Shown here one piece after another: positions 45,839 through 53,680 of a DNA stretch of 64,000 nucleotides. Within the stretch, counting starts at the first letter, position 1, and each line of letters starts with the position of its first letter. The translations under genes were made by a program, and so were the position numbers. Below the pieces are notes generated by a model. That model was not told the DNA's origin. It did no database searches and was given only the letters and a program-made list of their open reading frames with translations. Origin of the DNA: Bacillus sp. FJAT-27225 (GTDB taxonomy: Bacteria > Bacillota > Bacilli > Bacillales > Cytobacillaceae); the NCBI RefSeq assembly GCF_001685025.1, contig NZ_MAYU01000025.1:1-64000 (forward strand). Reading direction: 5' to 3'.

Positions 45839-47431
45839 GTGTCACTTGAACAATTATATTACTATCGGAAATCAGAAAAACTCGATAATCCAAAAAAAAT
45901 AGAACGGGATGTAATCATTTATGGAGCAACTGTAGGTGGGATTACTGCTGCTGTTCAATTAAGAAGATACGGTCTATCAGTGGCTATAACTGAATTTGGT
46001 AATCATATAGGAGGTATGACTACTTCTGGATTATCAGCGACCGACCTCGGTTCAGAATACGCAGTAGGTGGCTTGGCTATGGAATTTTATAAAGAGGTCA
46101 GTTCATTCTATGGTAAACCTAAAGAATTTAAATTCGAGCCAAAAGTTGCAAGAAGTATCATTCAAAATTGGATTTCGGAATATGGTCTTGAAATATATAA
46201 AGAACAACATTTAGAGAGCGTAATAACGGAAAATGGAGCCATCTCAGAAATTATAATGGAGAATGGCAATTCTTTTATAGGAAAAGTATTTATTGATTCT
46301 TCTTATGAAGGAGATTTAATGGCAAAAACAGGAGTTTCCTATGCTGTGGGAAGAGAATCCAATTCGAAATATCATGAAATTTATAATGGTATCCAATTTA
46401 AAGAACAGCACCACAAATTTGAAACATGGATTGATCCTTATAAGGTGGAAGGAATTCCGGAAAGTGGATTGTTATATGGGATTGATGATATTAATCTAGC
46501 TGATCTTGGATACAATGGCAAAGAAGACAATACAATACAAGCTTACAATTTCCGAATATGCTTGACAAAAGATAAGGAAAAAAAGGTTGAATTCCCGAAG
46601 CCTAATAACTATGATCCAGAGAAATATCAATTGCTACTTCGATATATCCTAACTGGACATTGGGATGCTATGAAATTAAATACCCCTTTACCAAACAACA
46701 AATGGGATTTGAATAATTTTGGTGCTTTTTCAACTGATTACATTGGTAAGAATTATGAATGGCCCGATGGGGATTATGAAACAAGAGAAAAAATATATCA
46801 AGACCACTTGGAATATAATATGGGATTGCTCTATTTTTTATCCAATGATAAAAGAGTTCCAGCTAAAATAAGGGAGGAAGTTTCACAATTTGGTTTAGCA
46901 AAGGATGAGTTTGTTGAGACGGGACATTGGCCGCCACAATTGTATATACGAGAAGCTAGACGGATGATTTCGGATTATGTCATGATTGACAGAAATTGTT
47001 TGAAGCAAAGAGTTGCAGAGGATTCAATTGGGCTTGCTTCATATCATATGGACTCGCATAATTGTCGCAGATTTGTCATAGATGGTCGTGTTGTTAACGA
47101 GGGGGATGTTGAAATTGCCGTTTCACCGTTTCCGATTTCTTACCGTTCCATCCGTCCTAAGGCAGAAGAGTGCTCAAATTTATTAGTGCCAGTAGCTGTT
47201 TCTAGTTCCCATATAGCGTTCGGAAGTATCCGAATGGAGCCAGTTTTTATGATAATAGGACAGTCTACTGCCGTGGCGGCTATGATTGCAATTCAAAACG
47301 ATATTTCTGTTCAAAATATTGATTACAAAATTCTATCAGAAGAATTGGAGAAAGTTGGACAAATATTGAGATGGGATGATTCGATTAAGGACGATCCAAT
47401 TGCTCGAATGGAAGCAACTTTCGGCCAGTAA
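45839..47431 (+). CDS. FAD-dependent oxidoreductase (FAD_oxidored family)
   Basis: A 530-residue cytoplasmic flavoprotein. The dinucleotide-binding motif DVIIYGATVGGITAAVQL lies near residues 21-38, followed by GGMTTSGLSATDLGSE and a late segment with SSHIAFGSIRMEP and GQSTAVAAMIA, as in the FAD_oxidored group often found with polysaccharide-utilisation genes. It starts at GTG. It is the last gene of the island and ends before a strong terminator. It probably oxidises a sugar or sugar acid, an inference from neighbours. Confidence 0.82.
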   Translation: MSLEQLYYYRKSEKLDNPKKIERDVIIYGATVGGITAAVQLRRYGLSVAITEFGNHIGGMTTSGLSATDLGSEYAVGGLAMEFYKEVSSFYGKPKEFKFEPKVARSIIQNWISEYGLEIYKEQHLESVITENGAISEIIMENGNSFIGKVFIDSSYEGDLMAKTGVSYAVGRESNSKYHEIYNGIQFKEQHHKFETWIDPYKVEGIPESGLLYGIDDINLADLGYNGKEDNTIQAYNFRICLTKDKEKKVEFPKPNNYDPEKYQLLLRYILTGHWDAMKLNTPLPNNKWDLNNFGAFSTDYIGKNYEWPDGDYETREKIYQDHLEYNMGLLYFLSNDKRVPAKIREEVSQFGLAKDEFVETGHWPPQLYIREARRMISDYVMIDRNCLKQRVAEDSIGLASYHMDSHNCRRFVIDGRVVNEGDVEIAVSPFPISYRSIRPKAEECSNLLVPVAVSSSHIAFGSIRMEPVFMIIGQSTAVAAMIAIQNDISVQNIDYKILSEELEKVGQILRWDDSIKDDPIARMEATFGQ

Positions 47432-48253
47432 TATATGGGGCTGTTGTAGTTAATAAAAAAAGATATATTGTCTCTTCGAAAAGAAGTGTTGATAGGTATA
47501 TCACAAATTTTTTTATAGAGGCACAGTATTTAAATGGTTCTGTTGCTTCCTTGATTTATCATTCTTCCGGGTACATCAAGGTACTAAAAAACAGGAGTTA
47601 ACAAAGTTCACAACCGTTTGTAATCTGGGTTCCAGGTCAGGTGGGGTCGATTCACACACATTCCAGCCACAGTATTTTATACAAAAAAATCTAAAGCCTC
47701 AAACCTAATCAAGACCAAGGGTTTGAGGCTTTTTTATTTTCAGATTCTAAAGAGTCCACTGGTTTTTGTGTAAATTATTCAGTATACGTACACCAGAAGC
47801 TATAGAGACGAACCACTATACTTTTTGTTTTCTTCCCGTAAATAGGGTAGCGGGGATACAAATCCGTAACAATTTTAAGCCCTTTTCAAGTAAAATCCTA
47901 TTCTTTTACCTTTCAATATTTAAAATGAGTGCTTTAAAATAATTTGCTTAATTTTATTTGATATAAAACACTTACAAAAACTTAAAAACTTGTGTTGTTT
48001 TACTATGCGTATCATTGCTTAAAAATACTTAGAAGGCATGCGAACTCCTTGTACCAAGAAGAAGGATTAGTATTAATCATGGATTTTTTTAAAAAGCAAG
48101 ATAATATTTCAGGTGAGCAAATTTGCTACCTTTTTGATGTATCCAGTGATGCTGCCGCAGAAGAGTAAGTGCCTAGATTGAGAATAAACAGTCTAATTTA
48201 ACATAATCAATAAGAAAGATTATGGCTACGGGTCTCGGGTGTATAATCAAGGC
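47432..48253. other. Intergenic region with a terminator and a 29-codon reading frame
   Basis: A strong terminator lies at 47693-47736. An ATG frame at 48079-48168 could encode 29 residues (MDFFKKQDNISGEQICYLFD and so on), but the ribosome binding site is poorly spaced and I give it little weight. No other gene is visible. Confidence 0.4.
47693..47736 (+). terminator. Terminator at the end of the carbohydrate island
   Basis: AAAGCCTCAAACC (47693-47705) pairs with GGTTTGAGGCTTT (47720-47732), followed by a T run. Confidence 0.85.
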
Positions 48254-49198
48254 TTACTTATTTTCACTTCCTAAAAACTTATTAAGAGCCTTTTTATTTT
48301 GTTCTAAATCCACTTCCAGCACTTCCCCAATTTCTTCATGGCGTACATTTGTAAAGCTGCCATCTTCGGGAATTCGCAGTGTTTTCATTTCTCCACTTTC
48401 ATTTGTCAGAACGTCTTTTCCTATCGTCAAAAGTGTGGCGGTATCAATATCGGTATCGATGTATGTACCTAAAAGTCCTAAGAGATCGGGAAGCTTTGCG
48501 ACACTATGTATACTAACGGCTTCATCCTTTAATTTTGTGATGACTTCTTGCTGTCTTTGTACCCGGCCGAAGTCACTTAGGCGATCTTGACGGAAACGAA
48601 CATATCCTAACAGTTCTTTGCCATGAAGTTGTTGATTCCCTTTCTCTAACACCATTCCGTTACCAATGGGCATCTCATATGGAATATCTACTCCAATTCC
48701 ATCGGGCGCGAGAAGGTCGACAGCTTTTTCGAAGCCTTCAAAGTTGGCAATCGCATAATGATGAATATCCAGGCCAAAATTTAATTGAATGGTCTCCCTT
48801 AATAATTCAGGTCCTCCGTATGTATAAGCAGCATTTAACTTATGCTTTCCATGTCCAGGTATGGATACGTACATATCCCGCATGAGGGAAATAAGTTTTA
48901 TGTCTTGAGTTTTGGGATTATAGTGTCCTACCATTATAGTATCGGTTCTTGATTGTTTTTCTCCCCTGGAGTCACTTCCCAGTATAAGGACATTTACTGC
49001 ATCTGTTTTACTTTTCTCCCCTTGAAAAGAATGAGTTGCTTCAGCTTTTTTAAATGGTTGATTAACCTTTTTTATCGTTCCTTCTATATACTGAATGATC
49101 GTCAAAAGGCCAACCAAAAAGACACTTAATAGAAGGAGGGCGGCAGCTACTCTCATCCATTTTATCTTTCTTCTTTTTCTTGTCTTTTTTCCTGCCAT
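48254..49198 (-). CDS. LytR-CpsA-Psr (LCP) family cell-wall ligase
   Basis: A 314-residue membrane-anchored protein. A basic N-terminus (KKTRKRRK) leads into one span (about 17-37), and the LCP domain starts at VNVLILGSDSRGEKQSRTDT, with the conserved Asp and Arg residues that bind polyprenyl phosphate. RVQRQQEVI near residue 215 is also a family hallmark. LCP proteins attach teichoic acids or capsule-like polymers to peptidoglycan outside the membrane. ATG 49198 is preceded by GGGTGGTG; a longer frame upstream has no support. It is the intact partner of the pseudogene at 31390-32270. Confidence 0.93.
   Translation of the reverse strand: MAGKKTRKRRKIKWMRVAAALLLLSVFLVGLLTIIQYIEGTIKKVNQPFKKAEATHSFQGEKSKTDAVNVLILGSDSRGEKQSRTDTIMVGHYNPKTQDIKLISLMRDMYVSIPGHGKHKLNAAYTYGGPELLRETIQLNFGLDIHHYAIANFEGFEKAVDLLAPDGIGVDIPYEMPIGNGMVLEKGNQQLHGKELLGYVRFRQDRLSDFGRVQRQQEVITKLKDEAVSIHSVAKLPDLLGLLGTYIDTDIDTATLLTIGKDVLTNESGEMKTLRIPEDGSFTNVRHEEIGEVLEVDLEQNKKALNKFLGSENK
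48318..49073 (-). repeat. Long direct repeat, copy 2 (inside the intact LCP gene)
   Basis: Near-identical to 31455-32210 in the same orientation. The ends of the two LCP copies differ while the middles match, as after gene conversion or a recent duplication with later decay. Confidence 0.8.
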
Positions 49199-49487
49199 AT
49201 GTGCACCACCCGAGTTGAAAAATAATTCTCCCAATGAATCAAGTTAAAAAATGGCCCTCTCTTCAGTTACGGATAGGGGGAATCGGAAACTGAAGAAGTT
49301 ACCATTTTTTAAACTTGAAGTAGCCATTATCGCATAATTACATTTCAACTATTGGTATATCAGATTACAATTGTTTAAAATTCTATTAACATTTTTAGAA
49401 GAGAAGGTATATGAAAAAACGGATGCTTTTGTTCTAGGGAATTCAATTTCTTATTATAGTGTTATATTGGAAAGGGAGAAGCGAAAT

Positions 49488-50606
49488 ATGGATCACATTT
49501 ATTTAGACTACAATGCCAGTACACCTTTGGCACCAGAGGTAATTAACACAATGATTCCACTGCTGCAAGATTTTTATGGAAATCCATCCGCACTTCATTG
49601 GGCTGGGGCACCGGTAAAGGGGTTATTACAGAAAGCTAGAGAACAGGTTGCTAGCTTACTTGGCTGTTCCTCTGAGGAAATTACTTTTACGAGCGGGGGA
49701 AGTGAGGCTAATAACCTGGCGCTAAAGGGCTTCTTTTTTAAAAATAAGGGCAAAGGTAGCCATATTATTACGTCCAAAATTGAACATCCCGCTGTGATCA
49801 ATCCATGTAAATTCCTTGAGAGAATAGGGGCGAAGGTTACTTATGTAGGTGTAGATCAATACGGGAGAGTGTCACCGGAGGAAATTGAAAAAGCCATTAC
49901 AAAAGATACGATTTTAATCTCGGTCATGCATTCCAACAATGAAACCGGCACCTTACAGCCGATTCAAGAAATTGGGAATTTAGCAGAAAGAAATGGGATT
50001 GCCTTTCATACGGATGCCTCTCAGTCAGTCGGTAAAGTACCGGTCAATGTGAACGACTTAAAAATCGATATGCTGACAATTGCAGGCCATAAACTTTATG
50101 CACCGAAAGGAATCGGCGCGTTGTATATAAGAAAAGGAATCGAGCTGGAGCCATTGATACACGGGGCTGGCCATGAATCGGGGCTGCGGGCTGGGACTGA
50201 AAACACCTTGTTGGCAGTCGGACTAGGGACAGCGTGTAAAATTGCTGGAAGCTATGTTGGTAGCAGAGAACTTAAGGAACTGACGGAGTACTTTTGGGAC
50301 AGGTTAAAGAAACAGTTTGGGGACCTGGTTCAATTAAACGGGCATCCGGAAGAGCGGCTGCCAAATACATTGAATGTAAGTTTTGTGAAAAGAATTGGGC
50401 AGGACTTGCTTGATAAAATTCCTCAGCTAGCCGCCTCGACCGGCTCTGCCTGCCATGCCGGCAGCATCGAATTATCTCCGGTTTTAAAAGAGATGGCTGT
50501 TCCGGAACAGGTCGGAATGGGGGCAATCCGCTTCAGTTTGGGGAGGCATACGACCAAGGATGAGATTGATCAGGTTCTTCTTTGGTTAAAAAAGGCTATA
50601 AACTAA
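49488..50606 (+). CDS. Cysteine desulfurase (NifS/IscS-like)
   Basis: A 372-residue PLP enzyme, class V aminotransferase fold. It opens with the signature YLDYNASTPLAPEV, has TSGGSEANNLALKG for cofactor binding, the Schiff-base Lys in AGHKLYAPKG, and the catalytic Cys in STGSACHAGS near residue 323. It releases sulfur (or selenium) from cysteine (selenocysteine) as a bound persulfide. ATG 49488 has GAAAGGGAG upstream. It stands alone and is convergent with the probable selenoprotein gene 54 bases away, which raises the possibility that it supplies selenium. Confidence 0.92.
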   Translation: MDHIYLDYNASTPLAPEVINTMIPLLQDFYGNPSALHWAGAPVKGLLQKAREQVASLLGCSSEEITFTSGGSEANNLALKGFFFKNKGKGSHIITSKIEHPAVINPCKFLERIGAKVTYVGVDQYGRVSPEEIEKAITKDTILISVMHSNNETGTLQPIQEIGNLAERNGIAFHTDASQSVGKVPVNVNDLKIDMLTIAGHKLYAPKGIGALYIRKGIELEPLIHGAGHESGLRAGTENTLLAVGLGTACKIAGSYVGSRELKELTEYFWDRLKKQFGDLVQLNGHPEERLPNTLNVSFVKRIGQDLLDKIPQLAASTGSACHAGSIELSPVLKEMAVPEQVGMGAIRFSLGRHTTKDEIDQVLLWLKKAIN

Positions 50607-50612
50607 AGCAGA

Positions 50613-50644
50613 AAGGACAGCAGCTTATTGACGCTGCTGTCCTT
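50613..50644. terminator. Hairpin between the desulfurase and selenoprotein genes
   Basis: AAGGACAGCAGC (50613-50624) pairs with GCTGCTGTCCTT (50633-50644). It lies between the two convergent stop codons and probably serves both; the T tail is poor on the plus side. Confidence 0.65.
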
Positions 50645-50659
50645 ATATGTCTAAGTGTA

Positions 50660-50902
50660 TTATTGGTCCTTTTCTTTTACTATGTTCAGCACTTCGCCCT
50701 TTTCAGGGAAACGGCCTGTTTCCTTTTTAGAGAAAATGTTCTGGCCGTCCACCGAAACCTCGAACACGCCTCCAGTACTTGGGATCAATTCCAACTTATT
50801 AGCATTATTTTTAAATTCATTTAACAATTCATCCGCCAGACCGACGGCTTTTGGTAAGTTGCCTCAAGCAGTACAGTATTCAATACGAATTTCCATTTTC
50901 AT
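50660..50902 (-). CDS. SelW/Rdx family selenoprotein read through an in-frame TGA
   Basis: The minus strand encodes 80 residues if the TGA at 50864-50866 is read as selenocysteine. The N-terminus is MKMEIRIEYCTAUG, giving a CxxU redox motif exactly where SelT/SelW/SelH (Rdx) proteins have CxxC or CxxU. Downstream, in the same frame and without other stops, come PKAVGLADELL and GGVFEVSVDGQNIFSKKETG, the family's second hallmark, then GRFPEKGEVLN. Rdx proteins have a thioredoxin-like fold and act in thiol redox chemistry. AGGAG lies four bases before ATG 50902 and ten before a second ATG at 50896, so either could be the start. A sigma-A promoter is just upstream. Ordinary gene calling breaks this gene at the TGA. 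Confidence 0.85.
50836..50866 (-). promoter_or_regulatory. Candidate bacterial SECIS element
   Basis: Directly after the UGA, CCA (50852-50854) can pair with UGG (50836-50838) and GCC (50846-50848) with GGU (50840-50842), leaving GUC as apical loop, 18 bases after the UGA. Distance and a G in the loop fit bacterial SECIS rules; the stem is short. Confidence 0.45.
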
Positions 50903-51236
50903 CTCACTCCTGAACGAATTTTCTGAATCTACTGATATTATATGCACTTGTATATGTACTTTCAAATTTAATGCTCAATGATAAGTAGATTTATCTATAA
51001 CATTCCCCGTATGTATAAATAATAGACCAGGGAAAACATATCAAGTAAGATATGAACCCAAGGTATAAAAGAAGAGTTCGAAGTACCATCCAAAAGATGA
51101 ATTTGTAGGTCAGCAAAGGTGCACATTATTTTGAAAGGCCATGCCATGATGATTGTAATTATAGGTTTGGGATTCTCCTTAACTGATAAATGCTTATAAA
51201 AGAGAAGAAATTATAGTGGGAAAAGGAGCCGATTAA
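50903..51236. other. Intergenic region holding the selenoprotein promoter
   Basis: Apart from the minus-strand promoter at 50937-50965 no gene or element is evident. Confidence 0.4.
50937..50965 (-). promoter_or_regulatory. Sigma-A promoter of the selenoprotein gene
   Basis: On the minus strand TTGAAA (50960-50965) and TATAAT (50937-50942) are exactly 17 bases apart, placing the start about 28 bases before the ATG. Confidence 0.75.
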
Positions 51237-51714
51237 ATGAACGTCACAAAGGCAATAGCACTGTTTATTTGCTATGTCTGCTTCAGTCCTGGCATGATGT
51301 AATAATGCTGGAGAGGTGAATCCTCCACCAGAAAATACCCTTGCGGAAAACAGGCGACAGACCCAAATGAGAAACAAATTGTTAAAAAATAGATTATCCT
51401 TCGCCTCATTCGAGTTGGAAGTGGACACCCAAAAAACGTTTGATGCGATTGATAAGTTATGAAAAAGAAAAAGATAGTACAGAAGCTTCCTATGTCGACA
51501 AAGAGAAGAATGTTGAACTTGCTGGCAATGATGCAATGAAAGAATTACATGATAAATTTAAACTTTATTTTTTGATCAACATACTTCTGATGAGGAGGTT
51601 CTCGAGCAGGTATCGAAGGTGTTTGATATACCGGAAAATGTAAAAGAGATTGAAGTAGAGATTGTATTTGCGGATGGAATAGAGAAGGAATATAGATTCC
51701 AATCAAACAGTTAA
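51237..51714 (+). pseudogene. Disrupted YusW-like lipoprotein gene
   Basis: Three frames joined end to end give a coherent small lipoprotein: MNVTKAIALFI, then after one extra T (near 51270) AMSASVLA, a TGA at the lipobox, CNNAGEVNPPPENTL, SFASFELEVDTQKTFDAID, a frameshift near 51458, YEKEKDSTEASYVDKE, another shift near 51570, and FDQHTSDEEVLEQV to EKEYRFQSNS. This is the acidic two-repeat pattern of YusW-domain proteins. Three frameshifts and one stop mean it is dead. AAAGGAG still precedes the original ATG. Confidence 0.7.
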
Positions 51715-52020
51715 CAGGGAATCCAATGGCAAATGAGAAAAGGAGTAGGGGGGCTTTACCCCAGCTCCTATTCAAGTGCCCTTTCCTTATCGGCAATTGT
51801 GGAACATTGGGTACCGTCTTGTGAAGAAATTAGAAGAGAGTGACATGTGAATTTATAGCGTGGTTTTGTTTAGTATTCACGTTTTTATTTTCGTGACAGA
51901 GTTTATCAATACATAATTATAGTTTAAAATTTTTGCAAACTAAATTAGTATACAAAAGTGGGAGAAATAGTTTGTGAATTTTACCGGAAGTTAGATGATT
52001 TTAAATTTTCTAAAAAATAA

Positions 52021-52049
52021 TTGACCAAAATGATAGTTTAAAATATAAT
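52021..52049 (+). promoter_or_regulatory. Strong sigma-A promoter of the tct-aldarate operon
   Basis: TTGACC (52021-52026) and a perfect TATAAT (52044-52049) are separated by 17 bases. Transcription should begin near 52056. Confidence 0.8.
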
Positions 52050-52090
52050 CTAAAATATGATATCTGATATATCAGATATCATATTTTAGA
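52049..52090. promoter_or_regulatory. Perfect 42-bp palindrome, probable operator
   Basis: Bases 52049-52069 and 52070-52090 are exact reverse complements. The palindrome begins at the last base of the -10 box and covers the transcription start, where a bound repressor would block polymerase. The GntR-type protein encoded at 58079-58771 in the same operon is the obvious candidate ligand. As RNA it could also form a 5' leader hairpin. Confidence 0.7.
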
Positions 52091-52180
52091 AATTGAATGG
52101 GGGGATTTTTACTTAGAAAGGAAAAACTCTTCACTGTTTTAATTTAGTATTAAAGCACAAAAATATTAAAGGAGGCTTTT

Positions 52181-53176
52181 ATGAAAGCGCTTAAAAAACT
52201 ATTGGGATTGTGTTGTCTTGTTTCTATGAGTCTAGTAATAGCTGCCTGTTCAAGTGGAGAAAGCTCAGCTAAAAAAAATGGTACTGACTTTCCGAAGAAA
52301 TCAATTGAGTTAATAATTGGATATTCAGCCGGCGGTGGTACTGATGTGGTCGCCAGGCATGTAATCGAAGCCGCAAATAAGCATATGCCTAATGGACAAA
52401 GCATTGTTGCGGTAAATAAACCAGGAGGCAGCGGTACTATTGCATTAGCTGAAATTATGAAGGCAAAACCAGATGGTTATAAATTGGGTTCAGTAACAAC
52501 AGGCAACCTTGCAATTCAGCCAAACTATGGAAAAACACCATATCAGAGTGACGGTTTTATACCGATTGCACAATTTAATTCAGCACAAAACCTGTTGGTT
52601 GTCAAAGCTGATGCCCCATGGGAAACGTATGAAGAGTGGTTGGAATACGTAAAGAAAAATCCCGGTAAATTTTCTTATTCTACAGCTGGTGCAGGCAATA
52701 CGCAGCACTTGGCAATGGAAGCTTTAAATATTAAGGAAAAAATCCAAACAAAACATGTCCCATTTGATGGAGCGGCACCAGGAATCACTGCTTTATTGGG
52801 AGGCCACGTCGACGGAGCAGTCATTTTAACCCAGGAAGCAAAACAACATACTGATTCAGGAGCCTTGAGAGTCCTTGCAAATATGGGCACAACAGAACTC
52901 TCTGAATATAAAGATGCCGCTTTCCTTAAAGACCAAGGGTATGTTGGCTTGGATACATGGTCAGGTGTTGTAGCACCAAAGGGTACACCTAAGGAAGTTA
53001 TTGAAATCCTTCAGGAAGCCTTTAAAAAGGGATTAGAGGACCCGGAGTTAAAAGAAAAGTTCAAAAAAATCGGGCTAGAGCCAGCATTTGCGGGATCTGC
53101 AGAATTTGCAAAAAATATAAAGGAAAGTAACAAAATTACTAATGATGTTGCAGAACAAATCGGTTTGAAAAAATAA
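52181..53176 (+). CDS. tctC: Tripartite tricarboxylate transporter substrate-binding lipoprotein (TctC-like)
   Basis: A 331-residue lipoprotein (lipobox VIAAC, Cys about 23) of the Bug/TctC family. It has the early SIELIIGYSAGGGTDVVAR loop, where family members bind the carboxylate, VNKPGGSGTIAL, and GGHVDGAVI. It captures an organic acid outside the membrane for the TctA/TctB channel encoded next. GGAGG precedes the ATG. It is the first gene of a long operon whose enzymes point to an aldarate or similar hydroxy-diacid as ligand. Confidence 0.92.
   Translation: MKALKKLLGLCCLVSMSLVIAACSSGESSAKKNGTDFPKKSIELIIGYSAGGGTDVVARHVIEAANKHMPNGQSIVAVNKPGGSGTIALAEIMKAKPDGYKLGSVTTGNLAIQPNYGKTPYQSDGFIPIAQFNSAQNLLVVKADAPWETYEEWLEYVKKNPGKFSYSTAGAGNTQHLAMEALNIKEKIQTKHVPFDGAAPGITALLGGHVDGAVILTQEAKQHTDSGALRVLANMGTTELSEYKDAAFLKDQGYVGLDTWSGVVAPKGTPKEVIEILQEAFKKGLEDPELKEKFKKIGLEPAFAGSAEFAKNIKESNKITNDVAEQIGLKK
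52182..52195 (+). promoter_or_regulatory. cre-like site over the tctC start codon
   Basis: TGAAAGCGCTTAAA matches the CcpA consensus except at one base and includes the TG of the start codon. CcpA bound here would act as a roadblock. Confidence 0.45.
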
Positions 53177-53186
53177 TTCTGTAATT

Positions 53187-53200
53187 TGTAAGCGCTTTAA
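53187..53200 (+). promoter_or_regulatory. cre-like site between tctC and tctB
   Basis: TGTAAGCGCTTTAA has one mismatch to the CcpA consensus and lies in the 38-base gap between the two genes. Confidence 0.5.
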
Positions 53201-53214
53201 AAAGGGGGTGTGTC

Positions 53215-53667
53215 ATGGCAAAGCAAAATGCTGCCTTATGGGCAGGTGTCGCGGTAATAGTATTCGGAGCAATCTTCCTCATTCAAGCTCTTGAGTTTGA
53301 CTACTATAGTGAAAATGGTCCAGGTCCGGGCCTCCTTCCTTTGTGGCTGAGTATTCTTATTATGATAATGGGCGTCCTTTATATAGTAGAGTCACTGCGT
53401 CATAAAGTTTCATTCAAGGAAATACTTCCGACGGGACAAGGATTAATGAACGTATTGATTATATTGGGATCATTGGTTCTTTTGCTTCTAACTATTAATT
53501 TTATCGGTTTTACTATCGCAAGCACACTATTTCTCTACATCCTTCTCGCGAAAGCGTATAAGTGGTATGTAGGCCTGGGAATCGCACTTGGAATCTCTCT
53601 CCTGCTTTCTTGGGTGTTTGGTACCTTGTTAAGCATTCCACTTCCGGTTAATTTGTTTGGATGGTAA
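53215..53667 (+). CDS. tctB: Tripartite tricarboxylate transporter small membrane subunit (TctB-like)
   Basis: A 150-residue protein with four spans, starting with a helix around AALWAGVAVIVFGAIFLIQA and the GPGPGLLPLWLSILIMIMG segment typical of TctB. It partners with TctA. AAGGGGG lies before the ATG, and its stop is followed at once by the tctA ribosome binding site. Confidence 0.88.
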   Translation: MAKQNAALWAGVAVIVFGAIFLIQALEFDYYSENGPGPGLLPLWLSILIMIMGVLYIVESLRHKVSFKEILPTGQGLMNVLIILGSLVLLLLTINFIGFTIASTLFLYILLAKAYKWYVGLGIALGISLLLSWVFGTLLSIPLPVNLFGW

Positions 53668-53680
53668 AGGGGGGAGAAAA

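Larger units (their letters stand above)
51715..52180. other. Intergenic region with the tct operon control elements
   Basis: It holds an imperfect hairpin near 51743-51775, the promoter at 52021-52049 and the 42-bp palindrome at 52049-52090. No gene is seen. Confidence 0.6.

Noticed and set aside
48079-48168. 29-codon frame as a real small protein
   Set aside because: The only purine-rich site is about 14 bases from the ATG and no family resemblance is seen; left as a note in the intergenic entry.
51293-51295. TGA at the lipobox of the YusW-like gene as a second selenocysteine codon
   Set aside because: The gene has three additional frameshifts and the position is not a redox motif, so decay is the simpler reading.
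52049-52090. The 42-bp palindrome as a plain terminator
   Set aside because: It lies at the promoter start, is AT-rich and has no T run, so an operator or leader function fits better.
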